DNA of 64,000 nucleotides from Streptomyces sp. SA15 (GCF_002291145.1 NZ_NTGE01000163.1:39533-103532), one strand, 5' to 3'. Counted from the stretch's first letter, positions 17,420 to 27,644 are shown. Notes: a model not told the origin generated them from the sequence alone. Translations and numbers: made by a program.

Positions 17420-18418
17420 GTGCCCGCGTTCGACCTGCCGTTGAAGGAGTTGGAGCGGTACCGACCGGAGCCCGAGGAGCCCGCCGACTTCGACGAGTTC
17501 TGGCGGGCCACGCTGAAGGAGGCCGGGCAGAGGGACCCGGTGGTGTCAGTGCGGCCCGTGCGGACCGGCCTGCGGCTGACGGAGACCTGGGACGTGACCT
17601 TCCGCGGCTTCGCCGGCGATCCGGTCCGCGCCTGGTACAGCCTCCCGGCCGGGGTACGGGAGCCGCTGCCCGCGGTCGTCGAGTACGCGGGCTACGGCCG
17701 CGGTCGCGGCCTCCCCCACGAGCGGCTGACCTGGGTGAACGCCGGGTACGCGCACCTGCTGATGGACAACCGGGGCCAGGGCGACCAGTACGGCTGCGGC
17801 GGCGACACCCCGGACCCGCACGCGGGCGCACCGGGCGGCCCCGGCCCGGCGGTACGGGGCCTGCTCGCCCCACAGGACTACCACTACCGGCGCCTGATCA
17901 CGGACGCGGTACGGGCGGTGGCGGCGGTGCGGGAGCTGCCCGGGGTCGACGGCGGGCGCGTCGCGGCCGTCGGCAACAGTCAGGGCGGCGGCCTCGCCCT
18001 GGCCGTCGCGGGGCTCGTCCCCGACCTGGCGGCGGCCCTGGTCACCGCGCCTTTCCTGTGCGGCATCCGGCGCGCACTGGACCTCACCGACGCGAGCCCG
18101 TACGGCGAGATCACCGCCTATCTGTCGGTGCACCGGGGCGCCGAACAGGCCGCCCATCGCTCGCTCGCGTACATGGAGGGCATCTCCTTCGCGCGGCGCG
18201 CGCAGGCGCCGGCGCACTTCGGGGTGGGGCTGCGCGACACGGTGTGCCCGCCGAGCGGGGCGTACGCGGCTTTCAACCGGTACGGGGAGTTGGCCACCGA
18301 TAAACCCCGCAAGGAGATCCACGCCTATCCGTACAACGGTCACGAGGGCGGCGACGCGGTGCATGTACGCCGCCAACTGGGCTGGCTGGCGGAGGTGTTC
18401 GGCCCGGGGCGAGCGTGA
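17420..18418 (+). CDS. Acetylxylan esterase / cephalosporin-C deacetylase, CE7
   Basis: Deacetylase of the AXE1 (CE7) family, 332 aa, which removes acetyl groups from xylo-oligosaccharides. Family motifs are present in order: RGQG (118-121), GNSQGG with nucleophile Ser187, an Asp in GLRDTVCPPSG, and the catalytic His in YNGHEGG. No signal peptide is seen, so it probably works in the cytoplasm on imported acetylated oligosaccharides. The GTG start has GAGG a few bases upstream. It is divergent from the LplABC-type operon and likely co-regulated with it. Confidence 0.9.
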   Translation: MPAFDLPLKELERYRPEPEEPADFDEFWRATLKEAGQRDPVVSVRPVRTGLRLTETWDVTFRGFAGDPVRAWYSLPAGVREPLPAVVEYAGYGRGRGLPHERLTWVNAGYAHLLMDNRGQGDQYGCGGDTPDPHAGAPGGPGPAVRGLLAPQDYHYRRLITDAVRAVAAVRELPGVDGGRVAAVGNSQGGGLALAVAGLVPDLAAALVTAPFLCGIRRALDLTDASPYGEITAYLSVHRGAEQAAHRSLAYMEGISFARRAQAPAHFGVGLRDTVCPPSGAYAAFNRYGELATDKPRKEIHAYPYNGHEGGDAVHVRRQLGWLAEVFGPGRA

Positions 18419-18419
18419 A

Positions 18420-18543
18420 CAGTCCAGCGCGCCAAGACGAAGCTGGGCGCCCGCGCCCGCGACCGCGCCCAACTGGTGGTCTTCGCCTTGGTCTTCGCCT
18501 TGGTCTTCGCCTACCGGTCCGGGCTCGTACGGCCGCCGCGCTG
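18420..18543 (+). pseudogene. C-terminal relic of a LuxR/NarL-type response regulator
   Basis: Reading QRAKTKLGARARDRAQLVVFA then YRSGLVRPPR and a TGA, this matches the last helix of a NarL-type HTH and the usual tail (AYESGLVRPG type). It has been interrupted by two extra copies of a 12-bp unit that insert LVFALVFA. No receiver domain or start lies upstream, because the CE7 gene ends immediately before. A gene remnant, not a functional regulator. Confidence 0.7.
18479..18514. repeat. Three 12-bp tandem repeats (GGTCTTCGCCTT)
   Basis: Three adjacent copies of GGTCTTCGCCTT, the last ending in A, inside the LuxR relic. They look like slippage expansion of the codons for VFAL. Confidence 0.9.
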
Positions 18544-18591
18544 ACTGTTTACAAGTCAGCCCTGCGGCGCTAGCTTCCCAAAACAGAGGGG

Positions 18592-18605
18592 TGGGAGCGC
18601 TCCCA
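18592..18605. promoter_or_regulatory. CebR operator
   Basis: TGGGAGCGCTCCCA is a perfect copy of the 14-bp palindrome bound by the cello-oligosaccharide-responsive repressor CebR, extended by one more pair (G...C). It is 145 bp upstream of the LPMO start, predicting induction by cellobiose/cellotriose. The cebR gene is not in the window. Confidence 0.88.
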
Positions 18606-18643
18606 CCAGGTGGACCGGAACCCGCCCGCGGGCCCGCTCCCAC

Positions 18644-18718
18644 CCCCGCATCCGCATCCGCACACGCGTCCGCAGACACGCATCCACGGACACGCATCCA
18701 CAGGCACGCATCCACACG
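18644..18718. repeat. C/A-rich degenerate tandem repeat in the LPMO leader
   Basis: Repeated CGCATCCGCA and CACGCATCCAC units, almost free of T, lie between the CebR box and the LPMO start and would be in the 5' leader. Confidence 0.75.
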
Positions 18719-18749
18719 GCCCGTACCTCAAGGAACGGACTGATCTGTC

Positions 18750-19850
18750 ATGATCCTGACAAGAACGCGGCCGGAGTCCCCGGACTCCCCGCGCCGATTA
18801 CTGGCTGCCCCCACCCGCGCCAGATCCCTCTTCCTCGTCCTGGTGGCCCTGTTCGCCACCATCCCGGCGCTCAGCCTGGTCGTCACGGCCGGCGGCGAGG
18901 CGGAGGCCCACGGCACCCCGATGAAGCCCGGCAGCCGTACCTTCCTGTGCTGGCAGGACGGCCTGACCGACACCGGTGAGATCAAGCCGGTCAACCCGGC
19001 CTGCAAGAACGCCCAGCAGGTCAGCGGCACCACGCCGTTCTACAACTGGTTCTCGGTGCTGCGCTCGGACGGCGCCGGCCGCACCCGCGGCTTCGTGCCG
19101 GACGGCCAGCTGTGCAGCGGCGGCAACACCAACTTCACCGGCTTCAACGCGCCGCGCGACGACTGGCCGCTCACCCACCTCACCTCGGGCGCGACGGTCG
19201 ACTTCTCGTACAACGCCTGGGCCGCGCACCCCGGTTGGTTCTACGTCTACATCACCAAGGACGGCTTCGATCCCAAGCAGACCCTCACCTGGGACGACAT
19301 GGAGGACCAGCCGTTCCTGAGCGTCGACCACCCGCCGCTCAACGGCAGCCCGGGCACGGTCGAGGCCAACTACTCCTGGACCGGCAAGCTGCCCGCCGAC
19401 AAGTCCGGGCGACACATCATCTACATGGTCTGGCAGCGCTCGGACAGCCAGGAGACCTTCTACTCCTGCTCCGACGTCGTCTTCGACGGCGGAAACGGCG
19501 AGGTCACCGGCATCCACGACCCGGGCAACCCGACCGATCCGGTGCCGGGCACCTGCACGGCCACCCGTAGGACGACGGGCAGCTGGAACGGCGGCTACCA
19601 GTCCGAGGTGACCGTCACCAACTCCGGCGACGTCCCGATGCTGGGCTGGATGGTCGACTGGACGCTGCCGAGCGGCCAGAAGGTCGAGAGCCTGTGGAGC
19701 GGCAACGCGACCTACACCGGGCAGAACGTGATGGTCCACAACGCGGGCTGGAACGGCTCGCTGGATCCGGGAGAGAGTACGACGTTCGGCTACGTCGTCT
19801 CCGGCTCCGGCGGTGATACGGCGACGAGCCTGCCCTGCCGGGTCGGCTGA
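18750..19850 (+). CDS. Cellulose-active lytic polysaccharide monooxygenase, AA10 with CBM2
   Basis: Secreted copper enzyme that oxidatively cleaves crystalline cellulose. The signal peptide (about 1-53) ends AEA just before His54, which becomes His1 of the copper histidine brace; the second ligand is the His in WAAHPG (residue 160). SCSDVVFDGGNGEVTG is an AA10 signature, shared with S. coelicolor CelS2. A short Pro/Thr linker leads to a C-terminal CBM2 (about 268-366) with a Cys pair and Trp residues for cellulose binding. The ATG used has AAGGA about 15 bp upstream, rather far. A CebR box controls it. Confidence 0.94.
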   Translation: MILTRTRPESPDSPRRLLAAPTRARSLFLVLVALFATIPALSLVVTAGGEAEAHGTPMKPGSRTFLCWQDGLTDTGEIKPVNPACKNAQQVSGTTPFYNWFSVLRSDGAGRTRGFVPDGQLCSGGNTNFTGFNAPRDDWPLTHLTSGATVDFSYNAWAAHPGWFYVYITKDGFDPKQTLTWDDMEDQPFLSVDHPPLNGSPGTVEANYSWTGKLPADKSGRHIIYMVWQRSDSQETFYSCSDVVFDGGNGEVTGIHDPGNPTDPVPGTCTATRRTTGSWNGGYQSEVTVTNSGDVPMLGWMVDWTLPSGQKVESLWSGNATYTGQNVMVHNAGWNGSLDPGESTTFGYVVSGSGGDTATSLPCRVG

Positions 19851-19897
19851 GCCACCGCTCCGGACGGACCCGGTGGGTGTGAGCCCTGTCCATCGGG

Positions 19898-19936
19898 TCC
19901 GTCATCGAGATCCGTCATCGAGATCCGTCATCGAGA
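19898..19936. repeat. Three 13-bp tandem repeats across the histidine kinase stop codon
   Basis: Three perfect copies of TCCGTCATCGAGA. The last one contains the stop codon (TGA on the minus strand) of the histidine kinase gene. They occupy the gap between it and the convergent LPMO gene. Confidence 0.92.
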
Positions 19937-21514
19937 GCGGAAGGAGCAAGCGGCGGCCACCTCCGTCACCGGATCCGCACGCGCCGCCCTCGCCGTGCTG
20001 CCCGCCGTCGGCAGTTCCACCGTGAACTCCGTGTGCCCCGGAACGCTGTCCACCTCGATGCGTCCCCCGTGCGCCGCCATGATCGCCGCCGCTACGGCCA
20101 GGCCCAGACCCGAGCCGCCCTGCCTGCCATCCGCGCGGGAGCGGGACGTGTCCGCGCGGCTGAAGCGTTCGAAGACCGTGGGGAGGAGGGCGGGCGGGAT
20201 GCCGGGGCCGTCGTCGCGGACGCGGATGACGCGGCGGGCGGGCGTGGCCTCGACGGAGGCCACGACTGTCGTGCCGACAGGTGTGTGCATACGCGCATTG
20301 GCCAACAGGTTGGCCACCACCTGGTGGAGGCGTGCCTCGTCGCCGGCCACCAGCGCGGGGGCGTCGAGGCGCAGCTCCAGCTGCCAGTCGTGGCCGCCGC
20401 CCGCGGCCCGCGCCTCCCACACGGCCTCCGCGACCAGCGCCGCCAGGTCCACCTCGGCGGACCGCAACGGCCGGCCCTCGTCGAGCCGGGCCAGCAGGAG
20501 GAGGTCCTCGACGAGGCTGGTCATGCGGGCCGACTCGGCCAAGACGCGGCGCCAGGCGAGGACCGGCTCGATCGGGCCGGTGCCGCGGTTCATCAGCTCC
20601 GCGTATCCGGCGATGGACGCGAGCGGCGTACGCAGTTCATGGCTGGCGTCGGAGAGGAAGCGGCGCATGCGTTCCTCGCTGCGGCGCACCCGCTCCTCGC
20701 TGCGCCGGCGCTCGGCGATCTGGGACTCGACATGGTCGATCATCCGGTTGAGCGCGGCACCGACCTGACCGGCCTCGCTGCCGGAGTCGGTGTCCTTGAC
20801 GGGGACGCGGGTGAGGCCGGTGGCCCCGGTCCGGTCCAGCTCCGCGCGGGAAACCTCGGCTGCGGTGGCGGCGACCCGTCGGAGGGGGCGCAGCTGCCGC
20901 CGTATGACCACCGCGCAGACGCAGCCGGCGACGGCGAGCCCGGCGCCGACGACGACTCCCTCAACCAAGACCAGCCTGCTGATCATGCGCTCCACCTGGT
21001 CCATGGGGAGGCCGGTCAGGACGCGGACCCCGTCGTCGTCGAGCGCGGCGACCCGGTAGGTGCCGAGGCCGGGGACGGTCCGGGTGTGCCGCGAACCGTC
21101 GGGCGCGATGCCCGCCAGGGCGGTGCGCTGGGCTGTGGTGAGGGACCGCGGTACGGCGTCGTGCCCGACCACCGCTCCGGTGAGGATCGTGCCGTCGTCG
21201 TCGAGCCGGGCGGTGAGCAAACCGGCCGGGTGACCGGTGTCGTTGAGGAAGGTCAGGTTGTCCTCGATGTCCGGGTGGTGCGCGGCACCGTCCAGGCCGC
21301 GCTCGGCGGCGCTGGTGACGCGGTCGTCCAAGTCGCCCATCAGATAGGAGCGTTGGACGACGGCCGTGATGATCGCCGTCGCGGCGCATACGGCGACGAG
21401 GATGGCGCCGATGAAGAGCAGCAGGCGGGTGCGGAGGGAGCGCGTGCGCGGGAAACGGCGCTGCCGGGCGGTCCCCGCTCGTCGCGGGCTCGGGCGCAGT
21501 CCGGCGGCGGTCAT
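19928..21514 (-). CDS. Orphan sensor histidine kinase
   Basis: Membrane sensor kinase (528 aa). A first span at about 29-52, an extracytoplasmic loop, and a second span at about 181-205 lead into a HAMP linker. The H-box is SHELRTPLAS with phospho-acceptor His292, followed by an N-box (VVANLLANARMH), G1 DDGPGIP, F-box FERFSR and G2 GSGLGLAV. All catalytic elements look intact. It should pair with an OmpR-type regulator, but the upstream gene, to which it is coupled by an ATGA overlap, is only a 41-codon deletion relic. The signal is unknown. Confidence 0.9.
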   Translation of the reverse strand: MTAAGLRPSPRRAGTARQRRFPRTRSLRTRLLLFIGAILVAVCAATAIITAVVQRSYLMGDLDDRVTSAAERGLDGAAHHPDIEDNLTFLNDTGHPAGLLTARLDDDGTILTGAVVGHDAVPRSLTTAQRTALAGIAPDGSRHTRTVPGLGTYRVAALDDDGVRVLTGLPMDQVERMISRLVLVEGVVVGAGLAVAGCVCAVVIRRQLRPLRRVAATAAEVSRAELDRTGATGLTRVPVKDTDSGSEAGQVGAALNRMIDHVESQIAERRRSEERVRRSEERMRRFLSDASHELRTPLASIAGYAELMNRGTGPIEPVLAWRRVLAESARMTSLVEDLLLLARLDEGRPLRSAEVDLAALVAEAVWEARAAGGGHDWQLELRLDAPALVAGDEARLHQVVANLLANARMHTPVGTTVVASVEATPARRVIRVRDDGPGIPPALLPTVFERFSRADTSRSRADGRQGGSGLGLAVAAAIMAAHGGRIEVDSVPGHTEFTVELPTAGSTARAARADPVTEVAAACSFRSR

Positions 21515-21636
21515 CTCCCGGCCTCCGTCGGCCTGATGGTGCGGCCCGGCCGGCGGTCGGTATGGGGAAGGGCGGGCTCACCGTCGACGACGAGCCTGCG
21601 GACGCGGCCGGTTCGGGACCGGGAGATGCCAGACAT
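21511..21636 (-). pseudogene. Internally deleted OmpR-type response regulator (41-codon relic)
   Basis: An ATG with AGGA seven bases upstream opens MSGISRSRTGRVRRLVVDGE, like the first strand of a receiver (RVLVVDDEP), and continues directly into PHTDRRPGRTIRPTEAGR, like the C-terminal hairpin of an OmpR-type regulator (IHTRRGAGYLIKP type). About 190 codons are missing in frame, including the phosphorylated Asp and the recognition helix. The first acidic pair has become DG. The stop overlaps the kinase start (ATGA), the normal arrangement for such pairs. This explains why the kinase is an orphan. Confidence 0.65.
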
Positions 21637-21753
21637 GTCTCGATCCTGTCCCCGTCCGCTGGGGGAATCCTGTGTTCAACCTGAGGGTGGGCGATGTTCT
21701 CGGGCGGATCGGGACGCATACGGCGAAGGCGTACGACGAAGGCGCACGACGAA

Positions 21754-21784
21754 GGGCCGCACCCCGCCATCGGGGATGCGGCCC
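21754..21784. terminator. Strong stem-loop downstream of acnA
   Basis: GGGCCGCACCCCG and CGGGGATGCGGCCC pair through 13 base pairs around a CCAT loop, leaving one unpaired A. It lies about 70 bp past the aconitase stop on the minus strand and before the relic regulator gene. Confidence 0.85.
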
Positions 21785-21810
21785 TCAACTGCCGTGCCGT
21801 ACCGCTTACT

Positions 21811-21850
21811 GGGATTACTTTGGATTACTTTGGATTACTTTGGATTACTT
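21811..21850. repeat. Four 10-bp tandem repeats just past the acnA stop
   Basis: GGGATTACTT followed by three copies of TGGATTACTT, an AT-rich array in GC-rich DNA. On the coding strand each copy contains AAGTAA, the same sequence (Lys-stop) that ends acnA seven bases earlier. Confidence 0.92.
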
Positions 21851-21856
21851 GGGTTG

Positions 21857-24577
<2,721 letters not shown>

Positions 24578-24644
24578 GACAGTCTCCTTTATTTCTGTGC
24601 GCTTACCACCGCATCCTGCCGCCACGCCCTCTTGGCCGATCCGC

Positions 24645-24663
24645 TAAGGTAAGGCTAAGTTAG
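24645..24663. promoter_or_regulatory. Iron-box-like site (DmdR/DtxR type) upstream of acnA
   Basis: TAAGGTAAGGCTAAGTTAG matches the 19-bp iron box TTAGGTTAGGCTAACCTAA at about 14 positions by hand count. It lies about 70 bp before the aconitase start. Iron control of an Fe-S enzyme is plausible but unproven. Confidence 0.45.
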
Positions 24664-24705
24664 GTAGGCCTTACTGGAGTGGCGACTGCGGCACGCCTCG
24701 GCAGA

Positions 24706-24723
24706 TATCTCGATGTCGAGATA
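24706..24723. promoter_or_regulatory. 18-bp perfect palindrome upstream of acnA, TamR-type operator candidate
   Basis: TATCTCGATGTCGAGATA has perfect 8-bp arms and a 2-bp centre, about 130 bp upstream of acnA. In S. coelicolor the MarR-family regulator TamR controls aconitase and other TCA genes during oxidative stress through an 18-bp inverted repeat of this kind (recalled). No tam or tamR gene is visible here. Confidence 0.6.
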
Positions 24724-25415
24724 ACTCTAGTACATGGGGCCGGGTTGGTCATGCCCGGGCTCCTTGTCTGTTCTCATCCAGTCGAGGCGTTTGCTCAGCG
24801 AAGTCAGTCGTTTGGGTCGGGGTACCTGAGGCGCCGCTGCTGGCGAGTGTCCGGTGGTTGTCGCGTTACCGGCACCCCCGCTGCCCGCACGACGTGTCCG
24901 CGGGTCGGCTTCGGAAGGTTTTTACGACACCGGGTCCGCTGATGGCCGGGGCGGATGCAGCCGGTGACCAGCTGGCGACGCTGCCCGTGTTGTTCCATCG
25001 GCGCTGGTTCCAGGAGCTGACGTCGGCCTGGCGGACGGTCGGTCGGCCAAGAAGATGCCGGCCTTCGGGCAGGTCGAACCGGGGGTGGTGGAGGCGATGC
25101 GGCGGGCGATCGGCGAGACCGCCGACGCGTCGTCGAGAACCACCGGCGAGCCTGGGGCCTGTCCGGCGGATCAGGTCGCAGGAAAGCGGCGGCGCCCAAT
25201 CAACGCAGGTGAGCGGGGCCTGGTGCGTCGAGCTGCAAGGCGGAGGAGGGCGTCGACGCGATGGGGGTCCCCCCGCGCGAGGTTGTTCGAGCGTGGGGGA
25301 GTCGGCAACCGACGACAACGCCGCAGATCGGCGCCCGCCGCAGAGCGGCTGGTGTCACTGCGGCCCCGCGTCTGCGGCATGATCCGCCGGACAGGGCCTG
25401 ATCCGGGTCACAGAA
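24724..25415. other. Intergenic region without a convincing gene
   Basis: About 690 bp between the acnA promoter and the DinB gene. Open frames on both strands are unstructured and share no recognisable domain. The right half is a MITE-like element listed separately; the left half may be decayed coding DNA. Confidence 0.5.
25158..25395. repeat. MITE-like element with 16-bp terminal inverted repeats
   Basis: CCTGTCCGGCGGATCA at the left and its exact reverse complement TGATCCGCCGGACAGG at the right enclose about 206 bp with GGGGGTCCCCCC near the middle and no open reading frame of note. Similar sequence is common between genes in Streptomyces genomes (recalled). Confidence 0.6.
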
Positions 25416-25925
25416 CTAGCCGGCGTAGGGGTTGCCGCCGAGCCAGGTGGTGCCGTCGATCAGTTCGCGCGCCGCGTCCAAGTGGCCGCTGTGGCAGGCG
25501 ACTTCGGTGAGCACGTGGATCAGTATGTGCCGCACGTCAGGCAGCCGCCAGGTCGGCCAGATCTCCACGGGCCAGGCGGCGGGCTCCTGTTCGGGCGCGG
25601 CGGCGGCGAGCACGGCGTCCGCGCGCGCGATGGCCGCCCGGTAGTCGGCGAAGACCTCCTCGGCGCTCATCCCCTCGGGTACGTACCAGTGCGTCTCAGC
25701 GCCCGCCGTGAGCTGTCCGGCCACATCCGGCTCGCCCGCGATCACCCCGGGGAACCAGAAGCGTTCGACATCCAGGGTGAGGTGGCGCAGCAATGCCAGG
25801 CAGCTCCAGCCGCTGGGCAGCACCGGCCGCCGCAGATCCTCCTCCGAGAGCCCTTCGAGGATCCCGAGGACGTGCTCGCGCTGGCGGTCCAGGGCGCCCT
25901 TGAGGGCGTCGAGTTCGGCGTTCAC
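25416..25925 (-). CDS. DinB-family / DUF664 protein
   Basis: A 169-aa soluble protein of the DinB-like four-helix fold (DUF664). HLTLDVERFWFPGVIAG and HILIHVLTEVACHSGHLDAARE carry the His residues that bind a divalent metal in this fold. Such proteins may be thiol (mycothiol)-dependent transferases; the substrate here is unknown. The GTG start (MNAELDALKG) overlaps the stop of the SRPBCC gene (GTGA), so the two form an operon. Confidence 0.82.
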   Translation of the reverse strand: MNAELDALKGALDRQREHVLGILEGLSEEDLRRPVLPSGWSCLALLRHLTLDVERFWFPGVIAGEPDVAGQLTAGAETHWYVPEGMSAEEVFADYRAAIARADAVLAAAAPEQEPAAWPVEIWPTWRLPDVRHILIHVLTEVACHSGHLDAARELIDGTTWLGGNPYAG

Positions 25926-26419
25926 CGGGCGGCGCACAGTTCGGCGAGGCGTTCCAGGGTGCTCGCCATTTGCGTCTGCCACCAGGCGCGCCCGCTGTCC
26001 ACTTCCGCGCGTTTGTCCTCCGGCATGCGCGAACCGTCGAAGATCTCGGTCACCACCGTCGCCCCGGCCCCGTCCGGGAGCAGGTCGAAGATCCACCGGT
26101 GGCCCCACGCGGCCTCGGGTGCGGTGGCGTCCGGGTGCCCGCGACCGGGCCTCGGCTCCCAGCCGATGCGGCGGTCCGGCTCGTACTCGACGACGTGGTT
26201 GTTCATCTCGTAGTCGCCGTAGCGCTCGTAGTGCATCCGCATCACGAAGACGTCCCCGACGCCCGAGACCACGGCGCCGCAGACGCCACCGCGCAGCATC
26301 CCCGAGCCGTCGAGGTCCGGGTGCCGTCCGGGGTCGGCCAGGATCCGGAAGATGTCCCCCACCGGGGCCCCGATACGCCGGGACACCGCCACCACGGGCT
26401 CGCCTGTCGTCCTCGTCAT
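25922..26419 (-). CDS. SRPBCC-family (polyketide cyclase/START-like) protein
   Basis: A 165-aa protein of the SRPBCC superfamily: VSRRIGAPVGDIFRILADPGRH at the N-terminus is the usual first strand and helix, followed by strands around HHVVEY-like and WGHRWIFDLLPDG segments, and a C-terminal helix (MASTLERLAELC). It forms a hydrophobic ligand-binding cavity; ligand unknown. Coupled to the DinB gene. The reading frame is open upstream to 26740, but that part is degraded LacI sequence, so ATG at 26419 is used. Confidence 0.78.
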   Translation of the reverse strand: MTRTTGEPVVAVSRRIGAPVGDIFRILADPGRHPDLDGSGMLRGGVCGAVVSGVGDVFVMRMHYERYGDYEMNNHVVEYEPDRRIGWEPRPGRGHPDATAPEAAWGHRWIFDLLPDGAGATVVTEIFDGSRMPEDKRAEVDSGRAWWQTQMASTLERLAELCAAR

Positions 26420-26524
26420 CCGCGCGCCTCCGTCAACCGCAGAGCATGAACCTGACCGCGGCCTGGACGCTACACCGGGGGTACGACAACGCCTGGCCGA
26501 GCACGTGCGAGCCCCGCCCTGCGC

Positions 26525-26751
26525 GGACTCCCACCGAACCAGTTCTGTCGCCGGCACCACAGCCGTCGGGTGCGCGGCGATCTCCTCCAGCAGCACCCGC
26601 GCCATCGTGCGGCCCATCTCCTCCGTCGGCTGCCACAGGCTGGTCAGCGGCGGTTGGCGTGCCGCGCGATCGGCGAGTCCTCGAAGCCGATCAGCGCGGC
26701 CAACTTCGCCGGGTGCGCGCAGTCGATCGTCAAGCTCCACTTGGTGGCCAT
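26525..26751 (-). pseudogene. Chimeric relic: VOC-family N-terminus joined to a LacI-type C-terminus
   Basis: The 35-codon reading frame from ATG 26751 begins MATKWSLTIDCAHPAKLA, the usual start of glyoxalase/VOC proteins, and then turns into ALIGFEDSPIARHAN, the C-terminal strand of a LacI-family repressor. One base appears missing at AACCGCCG (AACCCGCCG expected), after which LacI sequence continues in another frame as PPLTSLWQPTEEMGRTMARV and ATELVRWES. Two different genes have been fused by deletion and then frameshifted. Confidence 0.65.
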
Positions 26752-26880
26752 GAGCCCTCCCCAGTCGGAGGAACGGACTGTATCGCGCACCTCCGACACC
26801 TCCTGCCCGCTACCTCGCGCGTGACCCGCGGCTTGACGAGCGGCATCAGGAATCGATGAGAATCACTCAACCTTCACAGC

Positions 26881-27576
26881 TCAAGACCGGTCGGCTGTGG
26901 GCCAGGCCAGCATCGCCGACTCCGCCACCTTCTCCAGCACCTCGCGGGAGGCGCCGTCGCATGCCTGCTGGTTCATGCCCTGGATGACGGCCGCGTAGAA
27001 GGCCGCGAGGCCTTCCGCGTCCGTGTCCGGGGGCAGGCGCTCCGTTTCGATGTCCTGGCGGATGCGGGCGGCGATGGCCGCCTTCGTCGCCTCTCGCATC
27101 CCGCGGAGTTCCGTCTTCACATCCTGCGAGCCGGGTCCGCAGTTCGCGGCGGCTGTGATGATCAGGCAGCCCGGCGGATGCCGCGGGTCGGTGTAGTCGG
27201 CCGCCAGGTACCGCAGCATGGCCCGGATCGCCGAGCGAGCATCCTGGCCGTCGCCCGAGAGGGTTGTGCCGTAGGTGCTCTGGTACAGCCGAACGGCCTC
27301 GCCGAACAGCTGCCGCTTGTCACCGAATGCCGCGTACAGGCTGGGCGGCTTGATTCCCATGGCCTTGGTGAGCGAGGCGATGGACGTCGCCTCATACCCG
27401 TAGGTCCAGAACTCCTCGAGCGCCACGGCCAAGGCCTGGTCCCGGTCGAAGGCGCGGCGGGTTCGCGTCGCAGCGGGCTTGTCCGGCAGGGCGGCGGGCG
27501 GGTCGCCGCCTTCTCCGCTCGCGCCTTCTCCGCGTCGCCTGCGGCTCCGCCGTTCGTTCTCGCTGTTCTCCGTCAC
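26881..27576 (-). CDS. TetR-family transcriptional regulator
   Basis: Repressor of 231 aa. An Arg/Glu-rich N-terminal tail of about 40 residues precedes the TetR HTH (ALEEFWTYGYEATSIASLTK then SLYAAFGDKRQLF) and an all-helical C-terminal domain of the TetR_C type (GCLIITAAANCGPGS). The GTG start lies 20 bp from the first of two TTTAGC...CTAAA palindromes in the divergent region shared with the hydrolase gene, so it probably represses both itself and that gene. Confidence 0.88.
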   Translation of the reverse strand: MTENSENERRSRRRRGEGASGEGGDPPAALPDKPAATRTRRAFDRDQALAVALEEFWTYGYEATSIASLTKAMGIKPPSLYAAFGDKRQLFGEAVRLYQSTYGTTLSGDGQDARSAIRAMLRYLAADYTDPRHPPGCLIITAAANCGPGSQDVKTELRGMREATKAAIAARIRQDIETERLPPDTDAEGLAAFYAAVIQGMNQQACDGASREVLEKVAESAMLAWPTADRS

Positions 27577-27596
27577 GTGGTCAGTCTAGCGACCAG

Positions 27597-27614
27597 CTTT
27601 AGCGACCACTAAAG
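27597..27614. promoter_or_regulatory. TetR operator candidate, imperfect copy
   Basis: CTTTAGCGACCACTAAAG is an imperfect palindrome with the same CTTTAG...CTAAAG ends as the perfect copy 48 bp away, and lies directly upstream of the tetR start. Confidence 0.65.
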
Positions 27615-27644
27615 AAGCTCTGCTACAGTCACCATCGCACCCAG

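Noticed and set aside
18479..18514. Possible CRISPR-like array (also at 10700, 19898, 21811)
   Set aside because: Units are 10-14 bp, directly adjacent without spacers, and no cas genes are present; simple tandem repeats.
24858..25382. 174-codon frame in the acnA-DinB gap
   Set aside because: No recognisable domain, and it overlaps the MITE-like element, whose terminal repeat would have to be coding.
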